From: Bos javanicus
Lineage: Eukaryota; Chordata; Mammalia; Artiodactyla; Bovidae
NCBI RefSeq assembly: GCF_032452875.1
Contig: NW_026894284.1
Coordinates: 62,001-126,000, forward strand
Direction: 5' to 3'
DNA length: 64,000 nt
Part shown: positions 26,818 to 41,633 of the stretch, one piece after another
Layout of the letters: each line of letters begins with the position of its first letter
How positions within the stretch are numbered: position 1 is the first letter of the stretch
Translations under genes and position numbers: made by a program
The notes under the pieces: generated by a model
Told to the model about the DNA's origin: nothing
The model's input: only the letters and a program-made list of their open reading frames with translations
Databases searched by the model: none

Positions 26818-27822
26818 AGATCACGTGACTGAGCATGCACTGTTCACGTGGCTGATCATACACTGATCACGTGATGATCATGCACTGATCACTTGGATAT
26901 CATGCACTGATCACGTGGCTGATCATACACTGTTCACGTGTCTGACCATGCACTGATCACGTGGCTGATCATACACTGCTCACGTAACTGATCATGCACT
27001 GATCACGTGGCTATCATGCACTGATCACGTGGCTGAACATGCACTGTTCACGTGGCTGATCACACACCTGTCACGTGACATATCATGCACTGATCACGTG
27101 GCACTCATGCACTGATCACGTGGCTGATCATACTCTGCTCACGTAACTCATGCACACATCACGTGGCTATCATGCACTGCTCACGTGGCTCGTCATGGAA
27201 TGATCACGTAGCTACCATATACTGGTCACGTGACTGATCATGCACTGATCACGTAAATGATCATGCACTGATCACGTGACTGATCATGCACTGATCACGT
27301 GACTGATCATGCACTGATCACGTGGCTATCATGCACTGCTCACGTGGCTGATCATGCCATGATCACGCAGCTACCATGTACTGGTCACATGACTGATCAT
27401 GCACTGATCACGTGACTGATCATGCACTGATCACGTGGCTATCATGCACTACTCACGTGGCTGATCATGCAATGATCATGTAGCTACCATGTACAGGTCA
27501 CGTGAATGATCATACACCCATCAGGTGACTGATCATGCACTGATCACGTGGCTATCATGCACTGATCACGTGACTGATCATGCACTGATCACGTCTATAT
27601 CATGCACTGATCACATGACTGCCCATGCACTGATCACGTGGATGATCATACACTAATCTTGTGACAGATCATGCACTGATCACGTGGCTGATCATGCACT
27701 GATACCGTGACTGAGCATGGACTGATCACATGACTATCATGTAGTGATCACGTGACTTAATGGCGCTGATCATGTGACTGATCATGCGCTGATCATGTTT
27801 GCTATCATACACTGATCATGTG
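26818..27822 (+). repeat. HOR spacer 11 (1246-bp unit), short form
   Basis: No gene is seen. Landmarks run to GTCATGGAATG and CCATATACTGG near 27222, followed by a few consensus monomers. The order then jumps straight to the cassette (CTGCTCACG, CCATGATCACGCAGC near 27340-27368). Everything from GCTCTGCTCACG to GTGCCTGGTC of the canonical unit, about 0.65 kb, is missing. Both edges of the missing piece are CTGCTCACGTGGCTGATC monomers, a natural site for unequal exchange. Counterparts are spacers 19 and 23. Confidence 0.86.
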
Positions 27823-28063
27823 CCTCTGGAGGCAATAAACAAAGAGCTGAGTAGGCACGAATCAAACAGTCAGCAGGCAATAATCATGGAACTCAGGTGT
27901 GAGGAATCATGCTGCTCAGCTGGCAATAATCAAGCAGCTGAGCAGGCAGGAATTACGCAGCACAGCTGGCAATTGTCAAGCAGATGACAGGCAGGAATCG
28001 TGCAGCTCAGCTGGCAATTGTCAAGCAGATGAGCAGACAGTAATCACGCAGCTCAGCAGGCCC
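27823..28063 (+). repeat. 241-bp invariant block, copy 12
   Basis: The block body is as in copy 1, but the right edge reads GGCCCTGATCACG instead of GGCCCAGATCACG (A to T). Copy 20, its partner, has the same change. The cassette before it has CACGTGACTG where most copies have CACGAGACTG. Confidence 0.9.
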
Positions 28064-29610
28064 TGATCACGTGACTGAGCATGCACTGTTCACGTGGCTG
28101 ATCATACACTGATCACGTGATGATCATGCACTGATCACTTGGATATCATGCACTGATCACGTGGCTGATCATACACTGTTCACGTGTCTGACCATGCACT
28201 GATCACGTGGCTGATCATACACTGCTCACGTAACTGATCATGCACTGATCACGTGGCACTCATGCACTGATCACGTGGCTGATCATACACTGCTCACGTA
28301 ACTGCATGCACACATCACGTGGCTATCATGCACTGCTCACGTGGCTGTCATGGAATGATCACGTAGCAACCATATACTGGTCACGTGACTGATCATGCAC
28401 TGATCACGTAAATGATCATGCACTGTTCACGTGACTGATCATGCTGATCACGTGACTGATCATGCACTGATCACGTGGCTATCATGCACTGCTCACGTGG
28501 CTGATCATGCACGATCACGTAGCAACCATGTACTGGTCACGTGACTGATCATGCACTGATCACGTAATTGATCATGCACTGATCACGTGGCTCATCATGC
28601 ACTGATCACGTGGCTGATCACACATGTATCACGTGACTGATCATGCACTGATCACGTGGCTCTCATGCACTGATCACGTGGCTGTCATGCACTGATCACG
28701 TGGATATCATGCACTGATCACGTGGCTGATCACACACGTATCACATGACTGATCATGCACTGATCACGTGGCTATCATGCACTGATCACGTGGCTATCAT
28801 GCACTGATCACGTGGCTGATCATGCAATGATCACGTAGCTACCATGTACTGGTCACGTGACTGATCATGCACTGATCACGTAATTGATCATCCACTGATC
28901 ATGTGGCTGATCATGCACTGATCACGTGGCTGATCATACACTGATCACGTGACTGATCATGCACTGATCACGTGACTGATCATGCACTGATCACGTGGCT
29001 GATCATGCACTGATCACGTGCCTGGTCATGCACTGATCACGTGGCTGATCATGCACTGATCACGTGACTGATCATGCACTGATCACGTGTCTGATCATGC
29101 ACTGATCACGTGGCTATCATGCACTGCTCACGTGGCTGATCATGCCATGATCACGCAGCTACCATGTACTGGTCACATGACTGATCATGCACTGATCACG
29201 TGACTGATCATGCAGTGATCACGTGGCTATCATGCACTACTCACGTGGCTGATCATGCAATGATCATGTAGCTACCATGTACAGGTCACGTGAATGATCA
29301 TACACCCATCAGGTGACTGATCATGCACTGATCACGTGGCTATCATGCACTGATCACGAGACTGATCATGCACTGATCACGTCTATATCATGCACTGATC
29401 ACATGACTGCCCATGCACTGATCACGTGGATGATCATACACTAATCATGTGACAGATCATGCACTGATCACGTGGCTGATCATGCACTGATACCGTGACT
29501 GAGCATGGACTGATCACATGACTATCATGTAGTGATCACGTGACTTAATGGCGCTGATCATGTGACTGATCATGCACTGATCATGTTTGCTATCATACAC
29601 TGATCATGTG
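28064..29610 (+). repeat. HOR spacer 12 (1788-bp unit)
   Basis: No gene is seen. The GGCTGAACATGC and CACACACCTGTCACG landmarks are missing: CTCACGTAACTG near 28225 leads straight to GGCACTCATG near 28255. The rest of the canonical series is present but softened, and the GGCTGACATAC landmark is lost near 28997. A private TGATCATCCACTG occurs near 28887. It corresponds to spacer 20. Confidence 0.85.
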
Positions 29611-29851
29611 CCTCTGGAGGCAATAAACAAAGAGCTGAGTAGGCACGAATCAAACAGTCAGCAGGCAATAATCATGGAACTCAGGTGTGAGGAATCATGC
29701 TGCTCAGCTGGCAATAATCAAGCAGCTGAGCAGGCAGGAATTACGCAGCACAGCTGGCAATTGTCAAGCAGATGACAGGCAGGAATCGTGCAGCTCAGCT
29801 GGCAATTGTCAAGCAGATGAGCAGACAGTAATCACGCAGCTCAGCAGGCCC
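29611..29851 (+). repeat. 241-bp invariant block, copy 13
   Basis: Same sequence as copy 1, with the GCACTG lead-in shared with partner copy 21. Confidence 0.9.
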
Positions 29852-31444
29852 AGATCACGTGACTGAGCATGCACTGTTCACGTGGCTGATCATACACTGA
29901 TCACGTGATGATCATGCACTGATCACTTGGATATCATGCACTGATCACGTGGCTGATCATACACTGTTCACGTGTCTGACCATGCACTGATCACGTGGCT
30001 GATCATACACTGCTCACGTAACTGATCATGCACTGATCACGTGGCTATCATGCACTGATCACGTGGCTGAACATGCACTGTTCACGTGGCTGATCACACA
30101 CCTGTCACGTGACATATCATGCACTGATCACGTGGCACTCATGCACTGATCACGTGGCTGATCATACTCTGCTCACGTAACTCATGCACACATCACGTGG
30201 CTATCATGCACTGCTCACGTGGCTCGTCATGGAATGATCACGTAGCAACCATATACTGGTCACGTGACTGATCATGCACTGATCACGTAAATGATCATGC
30301 ACTGCTCACGTGGCTGATCATGCACGATCACGTAGCAACCATGTACTGGTCACGTGACTGATCATGCACTGATCACGTAATTGATCATGCACTGATCACG
30401 TGGCTCATCATGCACTGATCACGTGGCTGATCACACATGTATCACGTGACTGATCATGCACTGATCACGTGGCTCTCATGCACTGATCACGTGGCTGTCA
30501 TGCACTGATCACGTGGATATCATGCACTGATCACGTGGCTGATCACACACGTATCACATGACTGATCATGCACTGATCACGTGGCTATCATGCACTGATC
30601 ACGTGGCTATCATGCACTGATCACGTGGCTGATCATGCAATGATCACGTAGCTACCATGTACTGGTCACGTGACTGATCATGCACTGATCACGTAATTGA
30701 TCATGCACTGATCACGTGGCTGATCATGCACTGATCACGTGGCTGATCATACACTGATCACGTAACTGATCATGCACTGATCACGTGACTGATCATGCAC
30801 TGATCACGTGGCTATCATGCACTGATCACTTGGCTGACATACACTGATCACGTGCCTGATCATGCACTGATCACGTGGCTGATCATGCACTGATCACGTG
30901 ACTGATCATGCACTGATCACGTGTCTGATCATGCACTGATCACGTGGCTATCATGCACTGCTCACGTGGCTGATCATGCCATGATCACGCAGCTACCATG
31001 TACTGGTCACATGACTGATCATGCACTGATCACGTGACTGATCATGCACTGATCACGTGGCTATCATGAACTACTCACGTGGCTGATCATGCAATGATCA
31101 TGTAGCTACCATGTACAGGTCACGTGAATGATCATACACCCATCAGGTGACTGATCATGCACTGATCACGTGGCTATCATGCACTGATCACGAGACTGAT
31201 CATGCACTGATCACGTCTATATCATGCACTGATCACATGACTGCCCATGCACTGATCACGTGGATGATCATACACTAATCTTGTGACAGATCATGCACTG
31301 ATCACGTGGCTGATCATGCACTGATACCGTGACTGAGCATGGACTGATCACATGACTATCATGTAGTGATCACGTGACTTAATGGCGCTGATCATGTGAC
31401 TGATCATGCGCTGATCATGTTTGCTATCATACACTGATCATGTG
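29852..31444 (+). repeat. HOR spacer 13 (1834-bp unit)
   Basis: No gene is seen. The series is canonical except for three monomers missing between CACGTAAATG and GCACGATCACGTAGC near 30290-30325 (no GTACTG or GCTCTG monomers). The cassette has CATGAACT near 31066. Its partner is spacer 21. Confidence 0.86.
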
Positions 31445-31685
31445 CCTCTGGAGGCAATAAACAAAGAGCTGAGTAGGCACGAATCAAACAGTCAGCAGGC
31501 AATAATCATGGAACTCAGGTGTGAGGAATCATGCTGCTCAGCTGGCAATAATCAAGCAGCTGAGCAGGCAGGAATTACGCAGCACAGCTGGCAATTGTCA
31601 AGCAGATGACAGGCAGGAATCGTGCAGCTCAGCTGGCAATTGTCAAGCAGATGAGCAGACAGTAATCACGCAGCTCAGCAGGCCC
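31445..31685 (+). repeat. 241-bp invariant block, copy 14
   Basis: Same sequence as copy 1. It opens the first of two 3667-bp units, the other being at copy 22. Confidence 0.9.
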
Positions 31686-34600
31686 AGATCACGTGACTGA
31701 GCATGCACTGTTCACGTGGCTGATCATACACTGATCACGTGATGATCATGCACTGATCACTTGGATATCATGCACTGATCACGTGGCTGATCATACACTG
31801 TTCACGTGTCTGACCATGCACTGATCACGTGGCTGATCATGCACTGATCACGTGACTGATCATGCACTGATCACGTGGCTATCATGCACTGATCACGTGG
31901 CTGATCATGCACTGATCACGTGGCTGATCATGCACTGATCACGTGGCTGATCATGCACTGATCACGTGGCTACCATGCACTGATCACGTGACTGATCATG
32001 CACTGATCACGTAACTGATCATGCACTGATCACGTGGCTGATCATGCACTGATCACGTGGCTGATCATGCACTGATCACGTGACTGATCATGCACTGATC
32101 ACGTGACTGATCATGCACTGATCACGTGGCTATCATGCACTGATCACGTGGCTGATCATGCACTGATCACGTGACTGATCATGCACTGATCACGTGGCTG
32201 ATCATGCACTGATCACGTGACTGATCATGCACTGATCACGTGATGATCATGCACTGATCACGTGGCTATCATGCACTGATCACGTGGCTGATCATGCACT
32301 GATCACGTGACTGATCATGCACTGATCACGTGGCTGATCATGCACTGATCACGTGACTGATCATGCACTGATCACGTGGCTATCATGCACTGATCACGTG
32401 GCTGATCATGCACTGATCACGTGGCTGATCACACACTGTCACGTGACTATCATGCACTGATCACGTGGCACTCATGCACTGATCACGTGGCTGATCATAC
32501 ACTGATCACGTAACTCATGCACTGATCACGTGGCTATCATGCACTGATCACGTGGCTGTCATGCAATGATCACGTAGCTACCATATACTGATCACGTGAC
32601 TGATCATGCACTGATCACGTAAATGATCATGCACTGATCACGTGACTGATCATGCACTGATCACGTGACTGATCATGCACTGATCACGTGGCTATCATGC
32701 ACTGATCACGTGGCTGATCATGCACTGATCACGTAGCAACCATGTACTGGTCACGTGACTGATCATGCACTGATCACGTAATTGATCATGCACTGATCAC
32801 GTGGCTGATCATGCACTGATCACGTGGCTGATCACACATGATCACGTGACTGATCATGCACTGATCACGTGGCTATCATGCACTGATCACGTGGCTGATC
32901 ATGCACTGATCACGTGGCTATCATGCACTGATCACGTGGCTGATCACACACGTATCACATGACTGATCATGCACTGATCACGTGGCTATCATGCACTGAT
33001 CACGTGGCTATCATGCACTGATCACGTGGCTGATCATGCACTGATCACGTAGCTACCATGCACTGATCACGTGACTGATCATGCACTGATCACGTGATTG
33101 ATCATGCACTGATCACGTGGCTGATCATGCACTGATCACGTGGCTGATCATGCACTGATCACGTGACTGATCATGCACTGATCACGTGACTGATCATGCA
33201 CTGATCACGTGGCTATCATGCACTGATCACGTGGCTGATCATGCACTGATCACGTGACTGATCATGCACTGATCACGTGACTGATCATGCACTGATCACG
33301 TGGCTATCATGCACTGATCACGTGGCTGATCATGCACTGATCACGTGGCTGATCATGCACTGATCACGTGACTGATCATGCACTGATCACGTGACTGATC
33401 ATGCACTGATCACGTGGCTGATCATGCACTGATCACGTGGCTGATCATGCACTGATCACGTGACTGATCATGCACTGATCACGTGACTGATCATGCACTG
33501 ATCACGTGGCTATCATGCACTGATCACGTGGCTGATCATGCATGATCACGCAGCTATCATGCACTGATCACGTGACTGATCATGCACTGATCACGTGACT
33601 GATCATGCACTGATCACGTGGCTATCATGCACTGATCACGTGGCTGATCATGCACTGATCACGTAGCTACCATGCACTGGTCACGTGACTGATCATACAC
33701 TGATCACGTGACTGATCATGCACTGATCACGTGGCACTCATGCACTGATCACGTGGCTGATCATACACTGCTCACGTAACTCATGCACACATCACGTGGC
33801 TATCATGCACTGATCACGTGGCTGTCATGCAATGATCACGTAGCAACCATATACTGGTCACGTGACTGATCATGCACTGATCACGTAAATGATCATGCAC
33901 TGTTCACGTGACTGATCATGCACTGATCACGTGACTGATCATGCACTGATCACGTGGCTATCATGCACTGCTCACGTGGCTGATCATGCACTGATCACGT
34001 AGCAACCATGTACTGGTCACGTGACTGATCATGCACTGATCACGTAATTGATCATGCACTGATCACGTGGCTCATCATGCACTGATCACGTGGCTGATCA
34101 CACATGTATCACGTGACTGATCATGCACTGATCACGTGGCTCTCATGCACTGATCACGTGGCTGTCATGCACTGATCACGTGGATATCATGCACTGATCA
34201 CGTGGCTGATCACACACGTATCACATGACTGATCATGCACTGATCACGTGGCTATCATGCACTGATCACGTGGCTATCATGCACTGATCACGTGGCTGAT
34301 CATGCAATGATCACGTAGCTACCATGTACTGGTCACGTGACTGATCATGCACTGATCACGTAATTGATCATGCACTGATCACGTGGCTGATCATGCACTG
34401 ATCACGTGGCTGATCATGCACTGATCACGTAACTGATCATGCACTGATCACGTGACTGATCATGCACTGATCACGTGGCTATCATGCACTGATCACTTGG
34501 CTGACATACACTGATCACGTGCCTGGTCATGCACTGATCACGTGGCTGATCATGCACTGATCACGTGACTGATCATGCACTGATCACGTGTCTGATCATG

Positions 34601-35111
34601 CACTGATCACGTGGCTATCATGCACTGCTCACGTGGCTGATCATGCCATGATCACGCAGCTACCATGTACTGGTCACATGACTGATCATGCACTGATCAC
34701 GTGACTGATCATGCAGTGATCACGTGGCTATCATGCACTACTCACGTGGCTGATCATGCAATGATCATGTAGCTACCATGTACAGGTCACGTGAATGATC
34801 ATACACCCATCAGGTGACTGATCATGCACTGATCACGTGGCTATCATGCACTGATCACGAGACTGATCATGCACTGATCACGTCTATATCATGCACTGAT
34901 CACATGACTGCCCATGCACTGATCACGTGGATGATCATACACTAATCTTGTGACAGATCATGCACTGATCACGTGGCTGATCATGCACTGATACCGTGAC
35001 TGAGCATGGACTGATCACATGACTATCATGTAGTGATCACGTGACTTAATGGCGCTGATCATGTGACTGATCATGCACTGATCATGTTTGCTATCATACA
35101 CTGATCATGTG
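31686..35111 (+). repeat. HOR spacer 14 (3667-bp unit), two landmark passes
   Basis: No gene is seen. After the post-block landmarks, consensus monomers run to about 32425. A first softened landmark pass follows (CACACTGTCACG, GGCACTCATG near 32465, CCATATACTG near 32580, CACACACGTATCACATG near 32943), then more consensus. A second pass opens with GGCACTCATG near 33733 and continues to the cassette. The length is about twice 1834 bp, with no second block. Confidence 0.85.
33050..33725 (+). repeat. Homogenised consensus tract (~0.68 kb)
   Basis: Near-consensus monomers with one GCATGATCACGCAGC landmark near 33538. It occupies the place where a second 241-bp block would be expected in a dimer of 1.83-kb units. 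The equivalent in super-repeat 3 is about 52220-52890. Confidence 0.72.
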
Positions 35112-35352
35112 CCTCTGGAGGCAATAAACAAAGAGCTGAGTAGGCACGAATCAAACAGTCAGCAGGCAATAATCATGGAACTCAGGTGTGAGGAATCATG
35201 CTGCTCAGCTGGCAATAATCAAGCAGCTGAGCAGGCAGGAATTACGCAGCACAGCTGGCAATTGTCAAGCAGATGACAGGCAGGAATCGTGCAGCTCAGC
35301 TGGCAATTGTCAAGCAGATGAGCAGACAGTAATCACGCAGCTCAGCAGGCCC
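35112..35352 (+). repeat. 241-bp invariant block, copy 15
   Basis: Same sequence as copy 1, with the GCACTG lead-in shared with partner copy 23. Super-repeats 2 and 3 stop matching in spacing after this block. Confidence 0.9.
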
Positions 35353-36786
35353 AGATCACGTGACTGAGCATGCACTGTTCACGTGGCTGATCATACACTG
35401 ATCACGTGATGATCATGCACTGATCACTTGGATATCATGCACTGATCACGTGGCTGATCATACACTGTTCACGTGTCTGACCATGCACTGATCACGTGGC
35501 TGATCATACACTGCTCACGTAACTGATCATGCACTGATCACGTGGCTATCATGCACTGATCACGTGGCTGAACATGCACTGTTCACGTGGCTGATCACAC
35601 ACCTGTCACGTGACATATCATGCACTGATCACGTGGCACTCATGCACTGATCACGTGGCTGATCATACTCTGCTCACGTAACTCATGCACACATCACGTG
35701 GCTATCATGCACTGCTCACGTGGCTCGTCATGGAATGATCACGTAGCAACCATATACTGGTCACGTGACTGATCATGCACAGATCACGTAAATGATCATG
35801 CACTGTTCACGTGACTGATCATGTACTGATCACGTGACTGATCATGCACTGATCACGTGGCTATCATGCTCTGCTCACGTGGCTGATCATGCAACGATCA
35901 CGTAGCAACCATGTACTGGTCACGTGACTGATCATGCACTGATCACGTAATTGATCCTGCACTGATCACGTGGCTCATCATGCACTGATCACGTGGCTGA
36001 TCACACATGTATCACGTGACTGATCATGCACTGATCACGTGGCTCTCATGCACTGATCACGTGGCTGTCATGCACTGATCACGTGGCTATCATGCACTGA
36101 TCACGTGGCTGATCATGCACTGATCACGTGCTATCATGCACTGATCACGTGACTGATCATGCACTGATCACGTGGCTGATCATGCACTGATCACGTGGCT
36201 GATCATGCACTGATCACGTGGCTGATCATGCACTGATCACGTGACTGATCATGCACTGATCACGTGACTGATCATGCACTGATCACGTGGCTATCATGCA
36301 CTGATCACGTGGCTGATCATGCATGATCACGCAGCTACCATGTACTGGTCACATGACTGATCATGCACTGATCACGTGACTGATCATGCAGTGATCACGT
36401 GGCTATCATGCACTACTCACGTGGCTGATCATGCAATGATCATGTAGCTACCATGTACAGGTCACGTGAATGATCATACACCCATCAGGTGACTGATCAT
36501 GCACTGATCACGTGGCTATCATGCACTGATCACGAGACTGATCATGCACTGATCACGTCTATATCATGCACTGATCACATGACTGCCCATGCACTGATCA
36601 CGTGGATGATCATACACTAATCATGTGACAGATCATGCACTGATCACGTGGCTGATCATGCACTGATACCGTGACTGAGCATGGACTGATCACATGACTA
36701 TCATGTAGTGATCACGTGACTTAATGGCGCTGATCATGTGACTGATCATGCGCTGATCATGTTTGCTATCATACACTGATCATGTG
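35353..36786 (+). repeat. HOR spacer 15 (1675-bp unit)
   Basis: No gene is seen. Canonical landmarks run to GGCTGTCATG near 36063, then about ten consensus monomers (one reading CACGTGCTATC near 36125, a G deletion), then the cassette from GCATGATCACGCAGC near 36323. The final third of the canonical unit is missing. It resembles spacer 7 in its right-hand part. Confidence 0.85.
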
Positions 36787-37027
36787 CCTCTGGAGGCAAT
36801 AAACAAAGAGCTGAGTAGGCACGAATCAAACAGTCAGCAGGCAATAATCATGGAACTCAGGTGTGAGGAATCATGCTGCTCAGCTGGCAATAATCAAGCA
36901 GCTGAGCAGGCAGGAATTACGCAGCACAGCTGGCAATTGTCAAGCAGATGACAGGCAGGAATCGTGCAGCTCAGCTGGCAATTGTCAAGCAGATGAGCAG
37001 ACAGTAATCACGCAGCTCAGCAGGCCC
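36787..37027 (+). repeat. 241-bp invariant block, copy 16
   Basis: Same sequence as copy 1; partner of copy 8. Confidence 0.9.
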
Positions 37028-38983
37028 AGATCACGTGACTGAGCATGCACTGTTCACGTGGCTGATCATACACTGATCACGTGATGATCATGCACTGATC
37101 ACTTGGATATCATGCACTGATCACGTGGCTGATCATACACTGTTCACGTGTCTGACCATGCACTGATCACGTGGCTGATCATACACTGCTCACGTAACTG
37201 ATCATGCACTGATCACGTGGCTATCATGCACTGATCACGTGGCTGAACATGCACTGTTCACGTGGCTGATCACACACCTGTCACGTGACATATCATGCAC
37301 TGATCACGTGGCACTCATGCACTGATCACGTGGCTGATCATACTCTGCTCACGTAACTCATGCACACATCACGTGGCTATCATGCACTGCTCACGTGGCT
37401 CGTCATGGAATGATCACGTAGCTACCATATACTGGTCACGTGACTGATCATGCACAGATCACGTAAATGATCATGCACTGTTCACGTGACTGATCATGTA
37501 CTGATCACGTGACTGATCATGCACTGATCACGTGGCTATCATGCTCTGCTCACGTGGCTGATCATGCAATGATCACGTAGCAACCATGTACTGGTCACGT
37601 GACTGATCATGCACTGATCACGTAATTGATCCTGCACTGATCACGTGGCTCATCATGCACTGATCACGTGGCTGATCACACATGTATCACGTGACTGATC
37701 ATGCACTGATCACGTGGCTCTCATGCACTGATCACGTGGCTGTCATGCACTGATCACGTGGCTATCATGCACTGATCACGTGGCTGATCATGCACTGATC
37801 ACGTGGCTGATCATGCACTGATCACGTGGCTATCATGCACTGTCACGTGACTGATCATGCACTGATCACGTAACTGATCATGCACTGATCACGTGACTGA
37901 TCATGCACTGATCACGTGACTGATCATGCACTGATCACGTGGCTATCATGCACTGATCACGTGGCTGATCATGCACTGATCACGTAGCTACCATGTACTG
38001 GTCACGTGACTGATCATGCACTGATCACGTAATTGATCATGCACTGATCACGTGGCTGATCATGCACTGATCACGTGGCTGATCACACACTATCACGTGA
38101 CTGATCATGCACTGATCACGTGGCTATCATGCACTGATCACGTGGCTATCATGCACTGATCACGTGGCTGATCATGCACTGATCACGTAGCTACCATGTA
38201 CTGGTCACGTGACTGATCATGCACTGATCACGTAATTGATCATGCACTGATCACGTGGCTGATCATGCACTGATCACGTGGCTGATCATGCACTGATCAC
38301 GTGACTGATCATGCACTGATCACGTGACTGATCATGCACTGATCACGTGGCTATCATGCACTGATCACGTGGCTGACATACACTGATCACGTGCCTGATC
38401 ATGCACTGATCACGTGGCTGATCATGCACTGATCACGTGACTGATCATGCACTGATCACGTGTCTGATCATGCACTGATCACGTGGCTATCATGCACTGC
38501 TCACGTGGCTGATCATGCCATGATCACGCAGCTACCATGTACTGGTCACATGACTGATCATGCACTGATCACGTGACTGATCATGCAGTGATCACGTGGC
38601 TATCATGCACTACTCACGTGGCTGATCATGCAATGATCATGTAGCTACCATGTACAGGTCACGTGAATGATCATACACCCATCAGGTGACTGATCATGCA
38701 CTGATCACGTGGCTATCATGCACTGATCACGAGACTGATCATGCACTGATCACGTCTATATCATGCACTGATCACATGACTGCCCATGCACTGATCACGT
38801 GGATGATCATACACTAATCTTGTGACAGATCATGCACTGATCACGTGGCTGATCATGCACTGATACCGTGACTGAGCATGGACTGATCACATGACTATCA
38901 TGTAGTGATCACGTGACTTAATGGCGCTGATCATGTGACTGATCATGCGCTGATCATGTTTGCTATCATACACTGATCATGTG
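37028..38983 (+). repeat. HOR spacer 16 (2197-bp unit)
   Basis: No gene is seen. It repeats spacer 8 with one base difference in length: canonical landmarks to about 37742, GCACTGTCACG near 37839, CACACTATCACG near 38086, GGCTGACATAC near 38371, then the cassette. TAATTGATCCTGC is kept here near 37623, where spacer 8 has TAATTGATCATGC. Confidence 0.86.
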
Positions 38984-39224
38984 CCTCTGGAGGCAATAAA
39001 CAAAGAGCTGAGTAGGCACGAATCAAACAGTCAGCAGGCAATAATCATGGAACTCAGGTGTGAGGAATCATGCTGCTCAGCTGGCAATAATCAAGCAGCT
39101 GAGCAGGCAGGAATTACGCAGCACAGCTGGCAATTGTCAAGCAGATGACAGGCAGGAATCGTGCAGCTCAGCTGGCAATTGTCAAGCAGATGAGCAGACA
39201 GTAATCACGCAGCTCAGCAGGCCC
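38984..39224 (+). repeat. 241-bp invariant block, copy 17
   Basis: Same sequence as copy 1; partner of copy 9 at an offset of 19058 bp. Confidence 0.9.
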
Positions 39225-41633
39225 AGATCACGTGACTGAGCATGCACTGTTCACGTGGCTGATCATACACTGATCACGTGATGATCATGCACTGATCACT
39301 TGGATATCATGCACTGATCACGTGGCTGATCATACACTGTTCACGTGTCTGACCATGCACTGATCACGTGGCTGATCATACACTGCTCACGTAACTGATC
39401 ATGCACTGATCACGTGGCTATCATGCACTGATCACGTGGCTGAACATGCACTGTTCACGTGGCTGATCACACACCTGTCACGTGACATATCATGCACTGA
39501 TCACGTGGCACTCATGCACTGATCACGTGGCTGATCATACTCTGCTCACGTAACTCATGCACACATCACGTGGCTATCATGCACTGCTCACGTGGCTCGT
39601 CATGGAATGATCACGTAGCTACCATATACTGGTCACGTGACTGATCATGCAAAGATCACGTAAATGATCATGCACTGTTCACGTGACTGATCATGTACTG
39701 ATCACGTGACTGATCATGCACTGATCACGTGGCTATCATGCTCTGCTCACGTGGCTGATCATGCAACGATCACGTAGCAACCATGTACTGGTCACGTGAC
39801 TGATCATGCACTGATCACGTAATTGATCATGCACTGATCACGTGGCTCATCATGCACTGATCACGTGGCTGATCACACATGTATCACGTGACTGATCATG
39901 CACTGATCACGTGGCTCTCATGCACTGATCACGTGGCTGTCATGCACTGATCACGTGGATATCATGCACTGATCACGTGGCTGATCACACACGTATCACA
40001 TGACTGATCATGCACTGATCACGTGGCTATCATGCACTGATCACGTGGCTGATCATGCACTGATCACGTAGCTACCATGCACTGATCACGTGACTGATCA
40101 TGCACTGATCACGTGGCTGATCATGCACTGATCACGTGGCTGATCATGCACTGATCACGTGGCTATCATGCACTGATCACGTGGCTGATCACACACTATC
40201 ACATGACTGATCATGCACTGATCACGTGGCTATCATGCACTGATCACGTGGCTATCATGCACTGATCACGTGGCTGATCATGCACTGATCACGTAGCTAT
40301 CATGCACTGATCACGTGACTGATCATGCACTGATCACGTGATTGATCATGCACTGATCACGTGGCTGATCATGCACTGATCACGTGGCTGATCATGCACT
40401 GATCACGTGACTGATCATGCACTGATCACGTGACTGATCATGCACTGATCACGTGGCTATCATGCACTGATCACGTGGCTGATCATGCACTGATCACGTG
40501 GCTGATCATGCACTGATCACGTGGCTGATCATGCACTGATCACGTGACTGATCATGCACTGATCACGTGACTGATCATGCACTGATCACGTGGCTATCAT
40601 GCACTGATCACGTGGCTGATCATGCATGATCACGCAGCTACCATGCACTGATCACGTGACTGATCATGCACTGATCACGTGACTGATCATGCACTGATCA
40701 CGTGGCTATCATGCACTGATCACGTGGCTGATCATGCACTGATCATGTAGCTATCATGCACTGATCACGTGACTGATCATGCACTGATCACGTGACTGAT
40801 CATGCACTGATCACGTGGCTATCATGCACTGATCACGTGGCTGATCATGCAATGATCACGTAGCTACCATGTACTGATCACGTGACTGATCATGCACTGA
40901 TCACGTAATTGATCATGCACTGATCACGTGGCTGATCATGCACTGATCACGTGGCTGATCATGCACTGATCACGTGACTGATCATGCACTGATCACGTGA
41001 CTGATCATGCACTGATCACGTGGCTATCATGCACTGATCACGTGGCTGATCATGCACTGATCACGTGCCTGATCATGCACTGATCACGTGACTGATCATG
41101 CACTGATCACGTGACTGATCATGCACTGATCACGTGGCTATCATGCACTGCTCACGTGGCTGATCATGCATGATCACGCAGCTACCATGTACTGGTCACA
41201 TGACTGATCATGCACTGATCACGTGACTGATCATGCAGTGATCACGTGGCTATCATGCACTACTCACGTGGCTGATCATGCAATGATCATGTAGCTACCA
41301 TGTACAGGTCACGTGAATGATCATACACCCATCAGGTGACTGATCATGCACTGATCACGTGGCTATCATGCACTGATCACGAGACTGATCATGCACTGAT
41401 CACGTCTATATCATGCACTGATCACATGACTGCCCGTGCACTGATCACGTGGATGATCATACACTAATCTTGTGACAGATCATGCACTGATCACGTGGCT
41501 GATCATGCACTGATACCGTGACTGAGCATGGACTGATCACATGACTATCATGTAGTGATCACGTGACTTAATGGCGCTGATCATGTGACTGATCATGCGC
41601 TGATCATGTTTGCTATCATACACTGATCATGTG
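39225..41633 (+). repeat. HOR spacer 17 (2650-bp unit)
   Basis: No gene is seen. It matches spacer 9 closely: landmarks to CACACACGTATCACATG near 39987, CACACTATCACATG near 40193, consensus to about 40850, then the cassette. It keeps ACTAATCTTGTG where spacer 9 has ACTAATCATGTG, and shares ACTGCCCGTGC. Confidence 0.86.

Larger units (their letters stand above)
19902..38959 (+). repeat. Super-repeat 2 (19.06 kb, eight HOR units)
   Basis: Block spacings are 2651, 4000, 1246, 1788, 1834, 3667, 1675 and 2197 bp. The first six pair one-to-one with super-repeat 3 (2650, 4114, 1244, 1789, 1835, 3667). Linked base variants agree as well: GCACTG rather than GCGCTG before the block at copies 26553, 29587 and 35088 here, and at 45724, 48757 and 54259 in the partner. 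The two last diverge after the 3.67-kb unit. Confidence 0.85.
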
